A DNA stretch of 64,000 nt from G963675935 sp963675935 (GCA_963675935.2 OY780964.2:558001-622000); one strand, 5' to 3'. Positions 33,555 to 43,355 are shown, counted from the first letter of the stretch. Numbers and translations are program-made. The notes: generated by a model from the sequence alone, not told the origin.

Positions 33555-33636
33555 GTTTAGCCGGCGAAAATAGTTCGCCGTGTTTTTTCGCCAACACGCA
33601 CGAAATATCCACGGCGAACAAGTTCGCCGGCTAAAC
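33555..33636. repeat. GCCGGC-type palindrome
   Basis: GTTTAGCCGGCGAAAATAG and GAACAAGTTCGCCGGCTAAAC arms. Directly follows a copy of the 75-base element, as if the two families tend to land together (compare 30340-30535). Confidence 0.88.
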
Positions 33637-33673
33637 AAACACATTTGCGTTGGAGTCGCCGCCAAAGAAATTC

Positions 33674-34540
33674 ATGAACGAACCGGACATTCGCCGTCGA
33701 ATCGACCAATCCCTGGCCGCGCTGCGCGCCGGCGACTACGTTCGGGCGTTGGCCCTCGGCGATCAATTGGCGGCCGAAGCGCCCGAGCTGGCCGTGGTCC
33801 GCGCGATTCGGGCGCAGGCGCTTTTAGGAGCCGACTCGCCCCAAGAATCGTTCCAAGAAGCCCGCCGCGCCGTCGAATTGGCCCCGGACGACGAATATGC
33901 CCAACAGCTTTTGGCCCTCTCGGCCTGGCGCACCGATCGGCTCGCGCTAGCCCAAGAGTCGTTCGAGCGCGCAATCGCGATTTCCAGACGTCGGCCGTCG
34001 CTGTTGGCCGAATTCGCCTGGTTCATGGCCAATGAGCGAGGCCCCAAGCTGGCCGAACAGGCTGCTCGCGACGCCGTCGAAGCCGGCGCCGATTGCTCGA
34101 CGGCTTGGGCGGCGCTCGGACTGGTGCAATTCCGTCTGCATCGGCCGGCCGACGCCGAGACAAGCCTGCGCCGCGCGCTCGAACTCGATCCGAACGACAT
34201 CTACGCCCAGTCGGCGATGGTCGCGCTGCTCCACGATTGTCGGCAGGACGAAAGGGCCGACGCGCTGGTCGATCTGTTGCAGAAGCACGCGGGAACCGAG
34301 GATGTCGTCGCCGCCGTGCGTGAAGAAGCCAAGCATCGGCAGATAGACCGGATGCTGGTCGAGCGAAAAGTGGACGTCGGCGGACCGGCACGCGAACCGG
34401 CGAGCCGCGGGTGGATATGGATGTTGGCCGCGGCCTCGCTCATCGGCCTTTTGGCCTCGCTGCTTGGGCCGGCGTATTTGCCGGCAGTGATCGTGTTGGC
34501 GATCGTCCTGCTGTATGCGTTGCATCGGCTGTTCGATTGA
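33674..34540 (+). CDS. TPR-repeat protein with C-terminal membrane hairpin
   Basis: 288 residues. About five tetratricopeptide-like units are visible (DIRRRIDQSLAALRAGDYVRALALGDQLAAEAP; SPQESFQEARRAVELAPDDEYAQQLLALSAW; TAWAALGLVQFRLHRPADAETSLRRALELDPNDIYAQSA). Two hydrophobic stretches close the protein (GWIWMLAAASLIGLLASLLG and YLPAVIVLAIVLLYALHRLF), anchoring it in the membrane with the TPRs in the cytoplasm. Probably a protein-interaction scaffold; its partner is unknown. Stand-alone gene flanked by repeats on both sides. Confidence 0.8.
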   Translation: MNEPDIRRRIDQSLAALRAGDYVRALALGDQLAAEAPELAVVRAIRAQALLGADSPQESFQEARRAVELAPDDEYAQQLLALSAWRTDRLALAQESFERAIAISRRRPSLLAEFAWFMANERGPKLAEQAARDAVEAGADCSTAWAALGLVQFRLHRPADAETSLRRALELDPNDIYAQSAMVALLHDCRQDERADALVDLLQKHAGTEDVVAAVREEAKHRQIDRMLVERKVDVGGPAREPASRGWIWMLAAASLIGLLASLLGPAYLPAVIVLAIVLLYALHRLFD

Positions 34541-34551
34541 GGCGATTGATC

Positions 34552-34789
34552 TCTCCACGGGCCTCCTGTCGGGCTTGCGTTAGCTCTCGTTCCCACGCTC
34601 CGCGTGGGAACACACCCGTTCTGACGCTCCGCGTCGGCGGGCCGTGATGTTCTGTGTTGGGATGGCAGTTGAACTGCCATCCCAGCCGTGAATACCGCGG
34701 GGACGCAGAGCGTCCTGGCAGTGCGTTCCCACGCGGAGCGTGGGAACGAGGACTTTGTAACTCTTCACGGGCCTCCTGTTGGGCTTGCG
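34552..34789. repeat. Compound repeat flanked by 28-base direct repeats
   Basis: The direct repeats 34552-34579 and 34762-34789 share CACGGGCCTCCTGT and GGGCTTGCG, with two mismatches in 28. They enclose GTTCCCACGCTCCGCGTGG with its mirror, GACGCTCCGCGTC, and GGGATGGCAGTTGAACTGCC. The motif TTCACGGGCCTCCTGT also flanks the IS200-type gene at 49.2 kb. Confidence 0.8.
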
Positions 34790-34843
34790 ATTCCGGCGTT
34801 ATACTGCTGGATTCCAAGCAGTCAACGAAAGGAACATCCCTAA

Positions 34844-36100
34844 ATGACCTCTTTGATGCCCCCCCATGGCGGACTGAACGAGCCGGTTTGTCGAACCGTG
34901 CCCGCCGATTCGATCAACGATTTTCTTGCCCAGGCCAAAACCCTGACGCAAGTGCCGGTTTCCGACGCCGATCTTTCGACCGTCTATCGGTTGGGCGACG
35001 GAGGACTTAGCCCGCTGACAGGCCCGATGGATTCGGCCACCTACAACCGCGTACTCGACGAATCGGTCATTGAGCAAAACGGGAAACTTTATGCCTGGAC
35101 AATTCCGTTGGCGCTGCCCGTCACGGAAGCCTTGGCCCGGCAGCTTCGGCCCGGCCAGCGTGTGGCGTTGGTCAATTCGGCCGGCGAGATTGTCGCCGTG
35201 TTGGAAATTTCGGACGTTTTTCCATGGGACAAGAAAAAGTATCTAAGCAGCGTCTACCTGACCGAGCGGACCGACCATCCCGGCGGCGACATGGTGTTGA
35301 CGGCCGATGCCGACAAAACGCATCTGCTCGGCGGCACGATTCAGGTATTGCCGCAGCCGAAAGATCCCCGATTTGGCAAGTATGTATTGACGCCGCGCGA
35401 GGTTCGCCGACTGTTGGACGAAAAAGGCTGGGAGCGGGTCGTCGCGTTTCAAACCCGAAATCCCTTGCACCGCGCCCACGAATACGCCCTGGTCTACGGA
35501 TTGGAAACGCTTTTGCGGCAGGGCTTCAACGCCGGGGCGTGTTTGAACCCGCTGATCGGCGAGACGAAGGGTGACGACGTCGACGCCGACGTGCGGATGC
35601 ACACCTATGAGACGCTCATCAAGAACCGCGCGTTGGGCGACGGCGACAGCGATCCGGCCCTTTGGGGTCCGCGGGGCGAGTCGGTGCCCGATCGGGTCAT
35701 CCTGCTGGGTCTCGACATCAAAATGTTCTACGGCGGTCCGAAGGAAGCGGTGATGCACGCCATCTACCGGCAGAATTTCGGCTTCACCGACCTCATCATC
35801 GGCCGGAAGCACGCCGACGCCCCGTATCACGACGGCAAGCCCATCTGGGGCGATTTCGACGCCCAGGAAATTTTCAAGCACTTGGCCGGCGATCTGAAGA
35901 TTCATCCCCTGCGAGTCGGTTTCGCCGCCTATTACGAGTCGGCCGGCCGGGTCGATCTGATGGACAATCACAAGGACGAGAAGCCGGTGTTCATCTCCGG
36001 GAAAGACGTTCGCAAGTCGCTATTGGAAGGCCGTCAGGTCGATCCGCGGATCATGCGAGAAAGCACCTCCGCGATTCTGACGGCGGCGATGGCGAAATAA
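34844..36100 (+). CDS. sat: Sulfate adenylyltransferase (ATP sulfurylase)
   Basis: 418 residues, the homo-oligomeric Sat type. Key segments: TVYRLGDGGLSPLTGPMD, the active-site motif QTRNPLHRAHE (QxRNP and HxxH), LNPLIGETKGDDV, the GRKHADAP loop and FISGKDVRKSLLEGR. It makes adenosine 5'-phosphosulfate from ATP and sulfate in assimilation (or the reverse). No APS reductase or kinase is adjacent. AAAGGAAC precedes the ATG by about 8 bases; a weak -10 TATACT lies at 34800. Confidence 0.95.
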   Translation: MTSLMPPHGGLNEPVCRTVPADSINDFLAQAKTLTQVPVSDADLSTVYRLGDGGLSPLTGPMDSATYNRVLDESVIEQNGKLYAWTIPLALPVTEALARQLRPGQRVALVNSAGEIVAVLEISDVFPWDKKKYLSSVYLTERTDHPGGDMVLTADADKTHLLGGTIQVLPQPKDPRFGKYVLTPREVRRLLDEKGWERVVAFQTRNPLHRAHEYALVYGLETLLRQGFNAGACLNPLIGETKGDDVDADVRMHTYETLIKNRALGDGDSDPALWGPRGESVPDRVILLGLDIKMFYGGPKEAVMHAIYRQNFGFTDLIIGRKHADAPYHDGKPIWGDFDAQEIFKHLAGDLKIHPLRVGFAAYYESAGRVDLMDNHKDEKPVFISGKDVRKSLLEGRQVDPRIMRESTSAILTAAMAK

Positions 36101-36204
36101 GGATTGCGGTGTTTTTGGGCCAAAGGCCCTTTGGTTCTCCCAGCCCAGGGCGATGCCCTTGGGCTGGGTGAACGGTTGTTGTTTCGGGGCGACAAAACCG
36201 CCGG

Positions 36205-37335
36205 CTATGCCAACACGTGCCGGATGCACTCCACCACCCATTCGGCCTGGGCGTCGGACATCTCGGGGTAGATCGGCAGCGCGAGGGTTTCCCGGGCGGC
36301 GCGCTCGCTCTCGGGGAAATCGCCCTCCCGGTGGCCAAGGTCGGCAAAACACTTCTGCATGTGCAACGCCAACGGATAATAGACCTCGTTGCCGACCTTC
36401 TGCTCGCGGAGATACGCCTGGACCGCATCACGCTGCGGCACGCGGATGATGAACTGGTTGTAAATGTGCCGGTTGCCGGGCACTTCGTAGGGCAGACCGA
36501 CCCGCCCGTTTTGCACGAGTCCGGCGGCGTCGAACAGCCGGCGGTATCGGGCGGCGTTTGATTGCCGGCCGGCCGTCCAGCGGTCGAGGTATTTCAGTTT
36601 CACGCTGACAATGGCCGCCTGGATGGCGTCGAAGCGGAAATTGCCGCCGATGAGTCCGTAATAATACTTGGGCTTCATGCCGTGGTTGCGGAGCATTTGC
36701 AGCCGGTCGGCCAGCGCGGCGTCGGAGACGGTGACCATGCCGCCGTCGCCGGCCGCGCCCAGGTTTTTCGAGGGAAAGAAGCTGAAACAGCCGTAACGGC
36801 CCATCGAACCGGCGCGCCGGCCCTTGTATTCCGAACCGATCGCCTGGGCGGCGTCCTCGATCACGCAGAGATTGTGCCGGGCGGCGATTGCTAAAATCGA
36901 GTCCATGTCGGCGCATTGCCCATAAAGATGGACCGGCAGCAGGGCCTTCGTGCGCGGCGTGGTTTTTGCCTCGATCTGGACGGGATCGATGTTGTAGGTG
37001 TCGGGTTGAATATCAACGAAGACCGGCTTGGCGCCCAATCGGGCAATGGCCCCGGCCGTGGCGAAAAATGTGTAGGGCGTGGTGATGACCTCGTCGCCAG
37101 GCCCGATTTCCTCGGCCATCAGGGCCATCAAGAGGGCGTCGCTGCCGGACGAAACCGTGACGGCGTGCGGGCAGCGGCAATACTCGGCCAACCGGGCCTC
37201 GCAGTCGGTCACGGCCTGTCCGAGGATGCACTGTTGGCTTTCGAGGATGGCATCGACGGCCGGGCGGATTTCGTCGCGAATCGTGGCGTATTGGGCTTTC
37301 AGGTCGAGCAGCGGAACCGTAATGGGTTGAGGCAT
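36205..37335 (-). CDS. DegT/DnrJ/EryC1/StrS-family aminotransferase
   Basis: 376 residues from MPQPITVPLLDLKAQY. It shows the family pattern SSGSDALLMALMA, ITTPYTFFATAGAI, ALLPVHLYGQ, the D of VIEDAAQAIGSEY and the PLP lysine K190 in SFFPSKNLGAAGDGG. It transaminates keto-sugar nucleotides to amino sugars for surface polysaccharides. The frame is open 40 codons further upstream, but the conserved N-terminus fixes the start at 37335. Stand-alone, without other sugar-nucleotide genes nearby. Confidence 0.93.
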   Translation of the reverse strand: MPQPITVPLLDLKAQYATIRDEIRPAVDAILESQQCILGQAVTDCEARLAEYCRCPHAVTVSSGSDALLMALMAEEIGPGDEVITTPYTFFATAGAIARLGAKPVFVDIQPDTYNIDPVQIEAKTTPRTKALLPVHLYGQCADMDSILAIAARHNLCVIEDAAQAIGSEYKGRRAGSMGRYGCFSFFPSKNLGAAGDGGMVTVSDAALADRLQMLRNHGMKPKYYYGLIGGNFRFDAIQAAIVSVKLKYLDRWTAGRQSNAARYRRLFDAAGLVQNGRVGLPYEVPGNRHIYNQFIIRVPQRDAVQAYLREQKVGNEVYYPLALHMQKCFADLGHREGDFPESERAARETLALPIYPEMSDAQAEWVVECIRHVLA

Positions 37336-37524
37336 GTTTTTGTGTGATCTAAGGAAAAAAGGAGTTGCGGGGTAATTCGGTCGATTTCCCCGTGAAAGCA
37401 ACGGCCGTCTGCGGCAACTAACTATTACGGAGATTGGGCGTGGCAATATAGCCAAACCCTTTCGATCGCGCAGTATAGCGAGAGTTGATTTTGGCGGGGA
37501 GACCGAAATTCAGGGAAATTGCGG

Positions 37525-37610
37525 CCGTTTAGCCGGCGAATCTTGTTCGCCGCGTTTTTTGGCCGAAATCACCGAGCAAGCGCGGCGAACAAGTTCGCCG
37601 CGCTAAACGG
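37525..37610. repeat. GCCGGC-type palindrome
   Basis: CCGTTTAGCCGGCGAATC at the left and AAGTTCGCCGCGCTAAACGG at the right, with inner GTTCGCCGCG/CGCGGCGAAC. It lies in the divergent gap between the DegT-family gene and the protease gene. Confidence 0.88.
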
Positions 37611-37754
37611 CGGATTTATCGTTTTGCCACCAACGACTGGCATTATTCCACCGCACGGAGGGTGCGTAGTTCGACCTTGTTTCGGCCGACCCGGCCGGTT
37701 AGGATAATAAGATTGAGGACTGTTGGCCCCAAAAAACCGTCGAAGGACTTCCGA

Positions 37755-39839
37755 ATGACTTCCAGGACATCGTTTTTCGTCCGTTCGTTGCTTGTTTTGG
37801 CGTTGGTTGCCGCGTTGTGTCCGGCCGCTGCTTGGGCCGATCCGGTGGCGCCCGGCCCACGCGATCGGAACATCGCCTTTGCGGTCACGTCGCTGGTGAA
37901 GCAGGGGCATCTTTCCCGCCACCCGCTGGATAAGGAAATTTCCGAGCGGACGCTCACCATGCTGATCAAGGCGTTGGACCCGCTGAAGTGCTATTTCTAC
38001 CAGTCCGACATCGACGAGTTCCAGAAGCACAAGGACGAGCTGTGCGACTCGATCCGGAAGGGCGACATTGGTTTCGCCTACACGGTGTTTCAGCGTTATT
38101 TGCAGCGGATCGACGAGCGGGTGAAAACGGTCGAGGAGATTCTGGCGGCGCCGTTGGATTTCACAGCCGACGAGCAAATGGTGATCGATCGCGACGCGGC
38201 GCAGTTTCCGACCACGCCGGCCGAGGCCGCCGATCGCTGGCGGCAGCGGATCAAGTACGACATTCTGGTGCTCAAGTCGGCCGACGCCGAGGACAAGAAG
38301 GAAGGCAAGGAGGCCGTCGATAAGCTGCTGCGTCGCTACCACAGCTTCGCCAAGCGGATGCATCAGATCGACGGCGAGGAACTGCTGGAGATGTATCTGA
38401 ACGCCTTCACGATGTCGTTCGATCCGCATACCGATTACATGTCGCCCGACACGTACAAGAACTTCAAGATCGCGATCGGCTTGCAACTCGAGGGCATTGG
38501 GGCGTCGCTGATGAGCGACGACGGTTACGTCGTGGTGAAGCAGATCATTCCCGGCGGCGCCGCCGACAAGGACAAGCGAATCAAGCTCAACGACAAGATT
38601 ATCGGCGTGGGCCAAGGCAGCAAGGGCGAAATCGTCGACGTGGTCGATATGAAGCTCAACGACGTGGTCAAGCTGATCCGCGGCGAGCGCGGCTCGACGG
38701 TTCGCCTCGAAGTACTCCCGGCCGACGGCTCGACGAAGAAGATTTACGAGATCGCCCGCGAAAAGATCGAACTGAAAAACCAGGAGGCGCGTGGCAAGGT
38801 GTTCGACGTCGGCCGGAAAGCGGACGGGAAGCCGTACCGCGTGGGCGTGATCGATTTGCCTAGTTTTTACCGCGACATGGACGGCGACCGCCAGGGCAAC
38901 GTCGATTTCAAGAGCACAACCCGGGACGTGCGGAAGATCATCGACGATTTCAAGAAGCAGGGCATCGACTCCATCGTGCTCGACCTTCGGAGCAACGGGG
39001 GCGGTGCGTTGAACGAGGCCATCAGCCTGACCGGGCTTTTCATCAACGACGGCCCGGTGGTTCAGGTAAAGGATCAGGACGGGCAAGTGCATCCGTACTA
39101 CGACGGCGATCCGGGCATTGCGTGGTCCGGCCCGCTGGTGGTTTTGATCAGCAAGTTCAGCGCCAGCGCGAGCGAGATTCTGGCCGGCGCGATTCAGGAC
39201 TATCATCGCGGGTTGATTGTGGGCGACCGCTCGACGCACGGCAAGGGCACGGTGCAGAGCATGCTGGACTTGAGCGAGCAGTTGTTCCGCGTATCGAACG
39301 CGCCGTCGATGGGGGCGTTGAAGATCACGATGCAGCAGTTCTACCGGCCCGACGGCGACAGCACGCAGCGGCGCGGCGTCTTGGCCGACATCGAGTGGCC
39401 GTCGATCACCACGCATCTCGACGTGGGCGAAACCGATCTGGATTATCCGCTGGCCTTCGACAAGGTGGAGCCGCTCAAGTATAATCGTTTCGACGACGTC
39501 AACCCGGCCGTCGTCGATCAGTTGCGGCGTTTTTCGGCCGAGCGGGTGGCGAAGTCGGAGAAGTTCCAGAAGACGGTGCGGAATATCGCCCGGTACAAGG
39601 AGCAAAAGGCCAAGAAGTACGTCACGTTGAACGAGGCGAAGTTCATGAAGGAGCGGGCCGAGCTCAACGCCGACAAAGAAGAAGAGAAGGCCATTGAAAA
39701 ACACAGCGAATTGAGTAAGAATGGGGACATCGAGCGGGATTATACTCTCGACGAGGCCCTGGCCATCGCGGCCGATTTCATGAACCTCCAGCATGTGGCG
39801 AAGACGCAGCAACAGAACCTGGGGGCCAGCGCTTGGTAG
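37755..39839 (+). CDS. prc: Tail-specific (C-terminal processing) protease, S41 family
   Basis: 694 residues, the long Tsp/Prc type. A signal peptide (MTSRTSFFVRSLLVLALVAALCPAAAWAD) is followed by an N-terminal helical domain (FDPHTDYMSPD), a PDZ domain (GIGASLMSDDGYVVVKQIIPGGAADKD...LNDKIIGVG), the S41 core with VLDLRSNGGGALNEA, the catalytic serine in FSASASEILAGAIQDY and the lysine in DRSTHGKGTVQ, and the C-terminal DUF3340-like domain. It degrades or trims periplasmic proteins from their C-termini. The start was chosen by the GAAGGA site at 37742-37747. Confidence 0.95.
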   Translation: MTSRTSFFVRSLLVLALVAALCPAAAWADPVAPGPRDRNIAFAVTSLVKQGHLSRHPLDKEISERTLTMLIKALDPLKCYFYQSDIDEFQKHKDELCDSIRKGDIGFAYTVFQRYLQRIDERVKTVEEILAAPLDFTADEQMVIDRDAAQFPTTPAEAADRWRQRIKYDILVLKSADAEDKKEGKEAVDKLLRRYHSFAKRMHQIDGEELLEMYLNAFTMSFDPHTDYMSPDTYKNFKIAIGLQLEGIGASLMSDDGYVVVKQIIPGGAADKDKRIKLNDKIIGVGQGSKGEIVDVVDMKLNDVVKLIRGERGSTVRLEVLPADGSTKKIYEIAREKIELKNQEARGKVFDVGRKADGKPYRVGVIDLPSFYRDMDGDRQGNVDFKSTTRDVRKIIDDFKKQGIDSIVLDLRSNGGGALNEAISLTGLFINDGPVVQVKDQDGQVHPYYDGDPGIAWSGPLVVLISKFSASASEILAGAIQDYHRGLIVGDRSTHGKGTVQSMLDLSEQLFRVSNAPSMGALKITMQQFYRPDGDSTQRRGVLADIEWPSITTHLDVGETDLDYPLAFDKVEPLKYNRFDDVNPAVVDQLRRFSAERVAKSEKFQKTVRNIARYKEQKAKKYVTLNEAKFMKERAELNADKEEEKAIEKHSELSKNGDIERDYTLDEALAIAADFMNLQHVAKTQQQNLGASAW

Positions 39840-39921
39840 AGCGGAATTTCATTCCATTCACCAAGTCATTCCGTTAAGATGGGAACGGATTGCAATCCGT
39901 TCTACGTTGCGAAGAGTGCAA

Positions 39922-39994
39922 GCGGCAGTAGCTCAGTTGGTAGAGCATTGGCTTCCCAAGCCAAATGTCGAGGGTTCGAACCCCTTCTGCCGCT
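39922..39994 (+). tRNA. tRNA-Gly(CCC)
   Basis: 73-base cloverleaf: acceptor GCGGCAG pairs with CTGCCGC, D arm GCTCAGTTGGTAGAGC, anticodon stem TTGGC/GCCAA around the loop TTCCCAA (anticodon CCC, reading GGG), T arm AGGGTTCGAACCCCT. Discriminator T; CCA is not encoded. Confidence 0.95.
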
Positions 39995-40169
39995 CTCCGC
40001 GTCTGGAATTTTTATTGTAGGAGGCGACTCCAATCGCCGATTGTGCGGTGAAATACGCGAAAACACCGACTAATCGGCGACGGGAGTAGCCTTCTACAAT
40101 GGTCTTTTGCCACCCCCTCCGTGGCGGTGGTTCTGGTCGGCTCGCCCTTGATGCGGTATCATCGTGGCT

Positions 40170-41573
40170 ATGAGCGACGCCGATGCCAAACCGAACAATC
40201 ACGCCTTCGATCCGCCCGCCGAAGTGCTCATTATCGACAACGATCGGTCGCATGCCGAGACCGTGGCGGAAAGTCTCGATCGGGTGGGATTCCACTGCCG
40301 CGTGGCCGATTCCGGCGCCGAGGGCGCCCGGCTCATTGAGGAATCGCCCTTCGATCTCATCGTCACCGATCTGGTGATGAACGACGTTGACGGTCTGGGC
40401 ATCCTCGCCCGATCGAAGGCCGATCAGCCCGACGCCGAGGTGATTCTGATGACCGGTCACGGCACGGTGGCCTCGGCGGTTCAGGCGATGCGGAGCGGGG
40501 CGTTCAACTACTTGTTGAAACCGTTGGACATCGCTCAGCTTAGGGCGAGCGCCGAGAAGGCGGTCGAGAGTTCCCGGCTCAAGCGGACGAACGTCGAGTT
40601 GAAACGCCGGCTCGACGAGCGGTTCGGTTTCGAGGGCGTTATTGGCGACAGTCCGCAGATGCGCGACGTGATCGAGCGGCTCAAGCGCATCGCCCCGACC
40701 AATGCCAGCGTACTCATTCAGGGCGAGACCGGCACGGGCAAGGAGTTGGTCGCCCAGGCGATTCATCAGAACAGTCCGCGGAAGAACAAGCCGTTCGTGG
40801 CGCTCAATTGCGCGGCGTTGAGCGAGAACATTTTGGAGAGCGAATTGTTCGGCCACGTGAAGGGCGCGTTCACCGACGCTTCGGCCGATCGGGTCGGCAA
40901 GTTCGAGTTCGCCCACGGCGGCACGATGTTTCTCGACGAGGTGGGCGACATGCCCCTGGCCACGCAAATCAAGCTGCTCCGCGTGTTGGAAAACGGCGAG
41001 ATTACCCGGGTCGGCTCGAACCATCCGATCAAGGTGAACGTGCGAATTCTTTCGGCGACGAATCGAAATCTCGAAGACGCGATCGAGGCGGGCACGTTCC
41101 GCAGCGACCTTTATCACCGGCTGAAGGTGGTGACGATCCGGCTGCCGACGTTGGCCGAGCGGAGCCAGGACATTCCGATTTTGATCGACTATTTCATCCG
41201 GCAATTTTCCGCGCGGCACGGCAAGCAGATTCGCGGGATGTCGCCCGCGGCGCGGCGGAAGCTGTTGGCCTACGACTGGCCCGGCAACGTGCGACAGCTT
41301 CGCAACGTGGTCGAGAGCATGGTGGTGGTCGATTACAACGGATTGTTGGACGTGGACGACTTGCCGGAGGAGTTTTCGGGGCCAGTGGAGCCATTGGGCG
41401 AGCCATCGACGGCGTCGCTCGCGGCGCTGGTGGGCCGTCCGTTGGCGGAAATCGAAAAATTGTTCGTGGCCGAAACGCTGCGGCTGACCGCCGGCAATCG
41501 CGAGGAAGCCGCGAAGATGCTGGACATCGGCGAGAGGACGCTGTATCGAAAGATCAAGGAGTTTGGGCTGTAG
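40170..41573 (+). CDS. NtrC-family sigma-54-dependent response regulator
   Basis: 467 residues. Receiver domain with acidic pair D23/D25 and phospho-acceptor D67 (DLIVTDLVMND); AAA+ domain with Walker A GETGTGKE, Walker B GGTMFLDEVGD and FRSDLYHRL; C-terminal Fis-type HTH (EEAAKMLDIGERTLYRKIKEF). It activates RpoN promoters after phosphorylation by a histidine kinase, none of which is adjacent. The sigma-54 contact loop reads GAFTDA instead of GAFTGA. A TATCAT hexamer 9 bases before the ATG may make the mRNA leaderless. A GTG two codons upstream is an alternative start. Confidence 0.94.
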   Translation: MSDADAKPNNHAFDPPAEVLIIDNDRSHAETVAESLDRVGFHCRVADSGAEGARLIEESPFDLIVTDLVMNDVDGLGILARSKADQPDAEVILMTGHGTVASAVQAMRSGAFNYLLKPLDIAQLRASAEKAVESSRLKRTNVELKRRLDERFGFEGVIGDSPQMRDVIERLKRIAPTNASVLIQGETGTGKELVAQAIHQNSPRKNKPFVALNCAALSENILESELFGHVKGAFTDASADRVGKFEFAHGGTMFLDEVGDMPLATQIKLLRVLENGEITRVGSNHPIKVNVRILSATNRNLEDAIEAGTFRSDLYHRLKVVTIRLPTLAERSQDIPILIDYFIRQFSARHGKQIRGMSPAARRKLLAYDWPGNVRQLRNVVESMVVVDYNGLLDVDDLPEEFSGPVEPLGEPSTASLAALVGRPLAEIEKLFVAETLRLTAGNREEAAKMLDIGERTLYRKIKEFGL

Positions 41574-41616
41574 GGAAGGAAGTAATGCTTATTGAGAGTC
41601 AACTTGATAATGTCGT

Positions 41617-41687
41617 AATAGCCGGGGGCCAACGGCCCGCGGAATGTGCTTTCCATTATCAATGACCCCGGCATTTATCGCCAAATC
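41617..41687. repeat. AATAGCCGGGGGCC element with conserved tail, abutting nuoN
   Basis: AATAGCCGGGGGCCAACGGC followed by the tail TTTCCATTATCAATGAC ... CATTTATCGCCAAATC. The tail matches that at 59331-59402 at most positions and ends exactly at the nuoN ATG, so it forms the whole nuoN leader. Confidence 0.85.
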
Positions 41688-43355
41688 ATGCCAGACGCCG
41701 TGCTGCAACTGGTGCCTGAAATCGCGATTGTGGCCGCGGCCGTGGCGATTTTCGTCGCCGGCGCGTTTTGCGAGTCGCAACGCGGATGGCGTTGGATCGC
41801 CGCCGGCGCGTTGCTTGCGGCGGCGGCAATGCTCGCCACTCAACATGACCGCCCGTCGCCGGTTGGCGGCTCGCTTTATTTCGACGGATTGGCTTATTTG
41901 GGACGTTGGCTGGCCCTGACGCTTGGCGCTCTGCTCCTAATGATGGCGTCTCGACCGCATCGCGAAAACACTTCGGAACAGGTCGGCATGTTATTGTTGA
42001 CGGTCGCCGGGCTGATGCTCGCGGCCTCGGCCGGCGACCTTGTCCTGCTCTTCGTCGCGCTCGAGTTGATCTCGATTCCCACCTACGTGCTGCTCTATCT
42101 CGGCCGGCGCGATGCCGAGAGCCAGGAGTCGGCGGCCAAATACTTTTTCCTAAGCGTGTTGGCCTCGGCCGTTCTGCTCTACGGATTCAGCTTTCTGTAC
42201 GGAGCGGCCGGTTCGACCGAGCTATCGGCCATCCGCGCGGCGTTAAGCGACGAAAAACCGTCGCCGGGTTTCGCGGTCTTCTCGAAGCTGGCCGTGGCGT
42301 TGATCTTCGGCGGGCTGTGTTTCAAGATCGCCGCCGTGCCGTTCCATTTTTACGCCCCCGACGTGTACCAGGGCACGACGCACCCAAACGCGGCGCTGCT
42401 CTCGGTCGTGCCCAAGGCGGCCGGACTGATCGCCGCCGTGCGAATTCTCGTCGTCGCCTTTTCCGGCGGCGAACCAATCGCGTGGGAAATCGTCCTCGCG
42501 GCCGCGGTCCTCACGATGACCTTCGGCAACGTCGTGGCGCTTTGGCAGAACGATCTCCGGCGGCTGCTGGCCTATTCGTCGATCGCGCAGGCGGGCGTCA
42601 TGCTGTTGGCGCTGGCCGTGGCCCTGGCCGGCGGCGCGTCGAACGAACGGGAAGGCGTCGCCGCGTTGGGATTTTACTTGGCTGTTTATGCCGTGGCCAC
42701 GCTCGGGGCGTTCGCCGTGCTGGAATATCTTGGACGGCCCGAACAAAGCCTCGACGGCGTGGACGAGCTGGCCGGGCTGGCGTCCACTCAACCCGCCGCG
42801 GCCGGGGTGATGGCCGTGTGCATGTTCAGTCTGGCGGGCGTTCCACCGCTAGCCGGTTTTTGGGGCAAGCTGCTGGTGTTCGCCGGCGCGCTGTCGGTCG
42901 ATGGCGCGAACATGCGCGTATGGTTCATCGCGGCGGCGATTGTCGGCGTGTTGAACGCCGCCGTGTCCGCGGCCTATTACTTGCGCATCGTGGCGGTGAT
43001 GTATTTTCGCTCGCCGCTGGCCACGGCCCGCGCCGAGGGCGGTTCGGCGCCGTGGTGGGCCGCCGTGGCGTGCGCGGTGTTGCTGGTCGGCGTTGGGGGT
43101 TATCCAGGGCCGTTGATGAGCAAGGCGAGGAAAGCGGTTGCAGTTGAGCCAGCGGCGGTTCATGCGAAGCCGCAAGCGGCTCCAAAAAAGCCGCCACTCC
43201 AGTCTGCCCCGCAGCCTGGAGTGGCGGCAACCGCAAGAGGTTTTTGCCCCAAAGGATGCCCCGACGACTTATCCTGCTCCACCTGTGCTGCTATTATCGA
43301 GGTTGGTTGTGACACCCAGCTGTCACCCCGGCGTGAAGTAATCCCAAGCGAGTGA
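41688..43355 (+). CDS. nuoN: NADH-quinone oxidoreductase subunit N (stand-alone)
   Basis: 555 residues with about 14 membrane helices. Conserved NuoN features: LFVALELISIPTYVLLYLGRRD, ESAAKYFFLSVLASAVLLYG, FKIAAVPFHFYAPDVYQG, the lysine in VPKAAGL, NVVALWQNDLRRLLAYSSIAQAGVML and FSLAGVPPLAGFWGKL. It is a proton-pumping antiporter-like subunit of complex I. No other nuo gene is in view, so it is an orphan here. The last ~75 residues (after MSKARKAVAVEP) are not NuoN-like; they read through a hairpin GCCGCCACTCCAG/CTGGAGTGGCGGC (43190-43228). The methionine at 41688 starts the conserved region. Confidence 0.92.
   Translation: MPDAVLQLVPEIAIVAAAVAIFVAGAFCESQRGWRWIAAGALLAAAAMLATQHDRPSPVGGSLYFDGLAYLGRWLALTLGALLLMMASRPHRENTSEQVGMLLLTVAGLMLAASAGDLVLLFVALELISIPTYVLLYLGRRDAESQESAAKYFFLSVLASAVLLYGFSFLYGAAGSTELSAIRAALSDEKPSPGFAVFSKLAVALIFGGLCFKIAAVPFHFYAPDVYQGTTHPNAALLSVVPKAAGLIAAVRILVVAFSGGEPIAWEIVLAAAVLTMTFGNVVALWQNDLRRLLAYSSIAQAGVMLLALAVALAGGASNEREGVAALGFYLAVYAVATLGAFAVLEYLGRPEQSLDGVDELAGLASTQPAAAGVMAVCMFSLAGVPPLAGFWGKLLVFAGALSVDGANMRVWFIAAAIVGVLNAAVSAAYYLRIVAVMYFRSPLATARAEGGSAPWWAAVACAVLLVGVGGYPGPLMSKARKAVAVEPAAVHAKPQAAPKKPPLQSAPQPGVAATARGFCPKGCPDDLSCSTCAAIIEVGCDTQLSPRREVIPSE

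Noticed and set aside
37569..39812. 747-codon open frame on the minus strand
   Set aside because: It is the mirror of the tail-specific protease gene, which has a signal peptide, PDZ and catalytic Ser/Lys on the plus strand.
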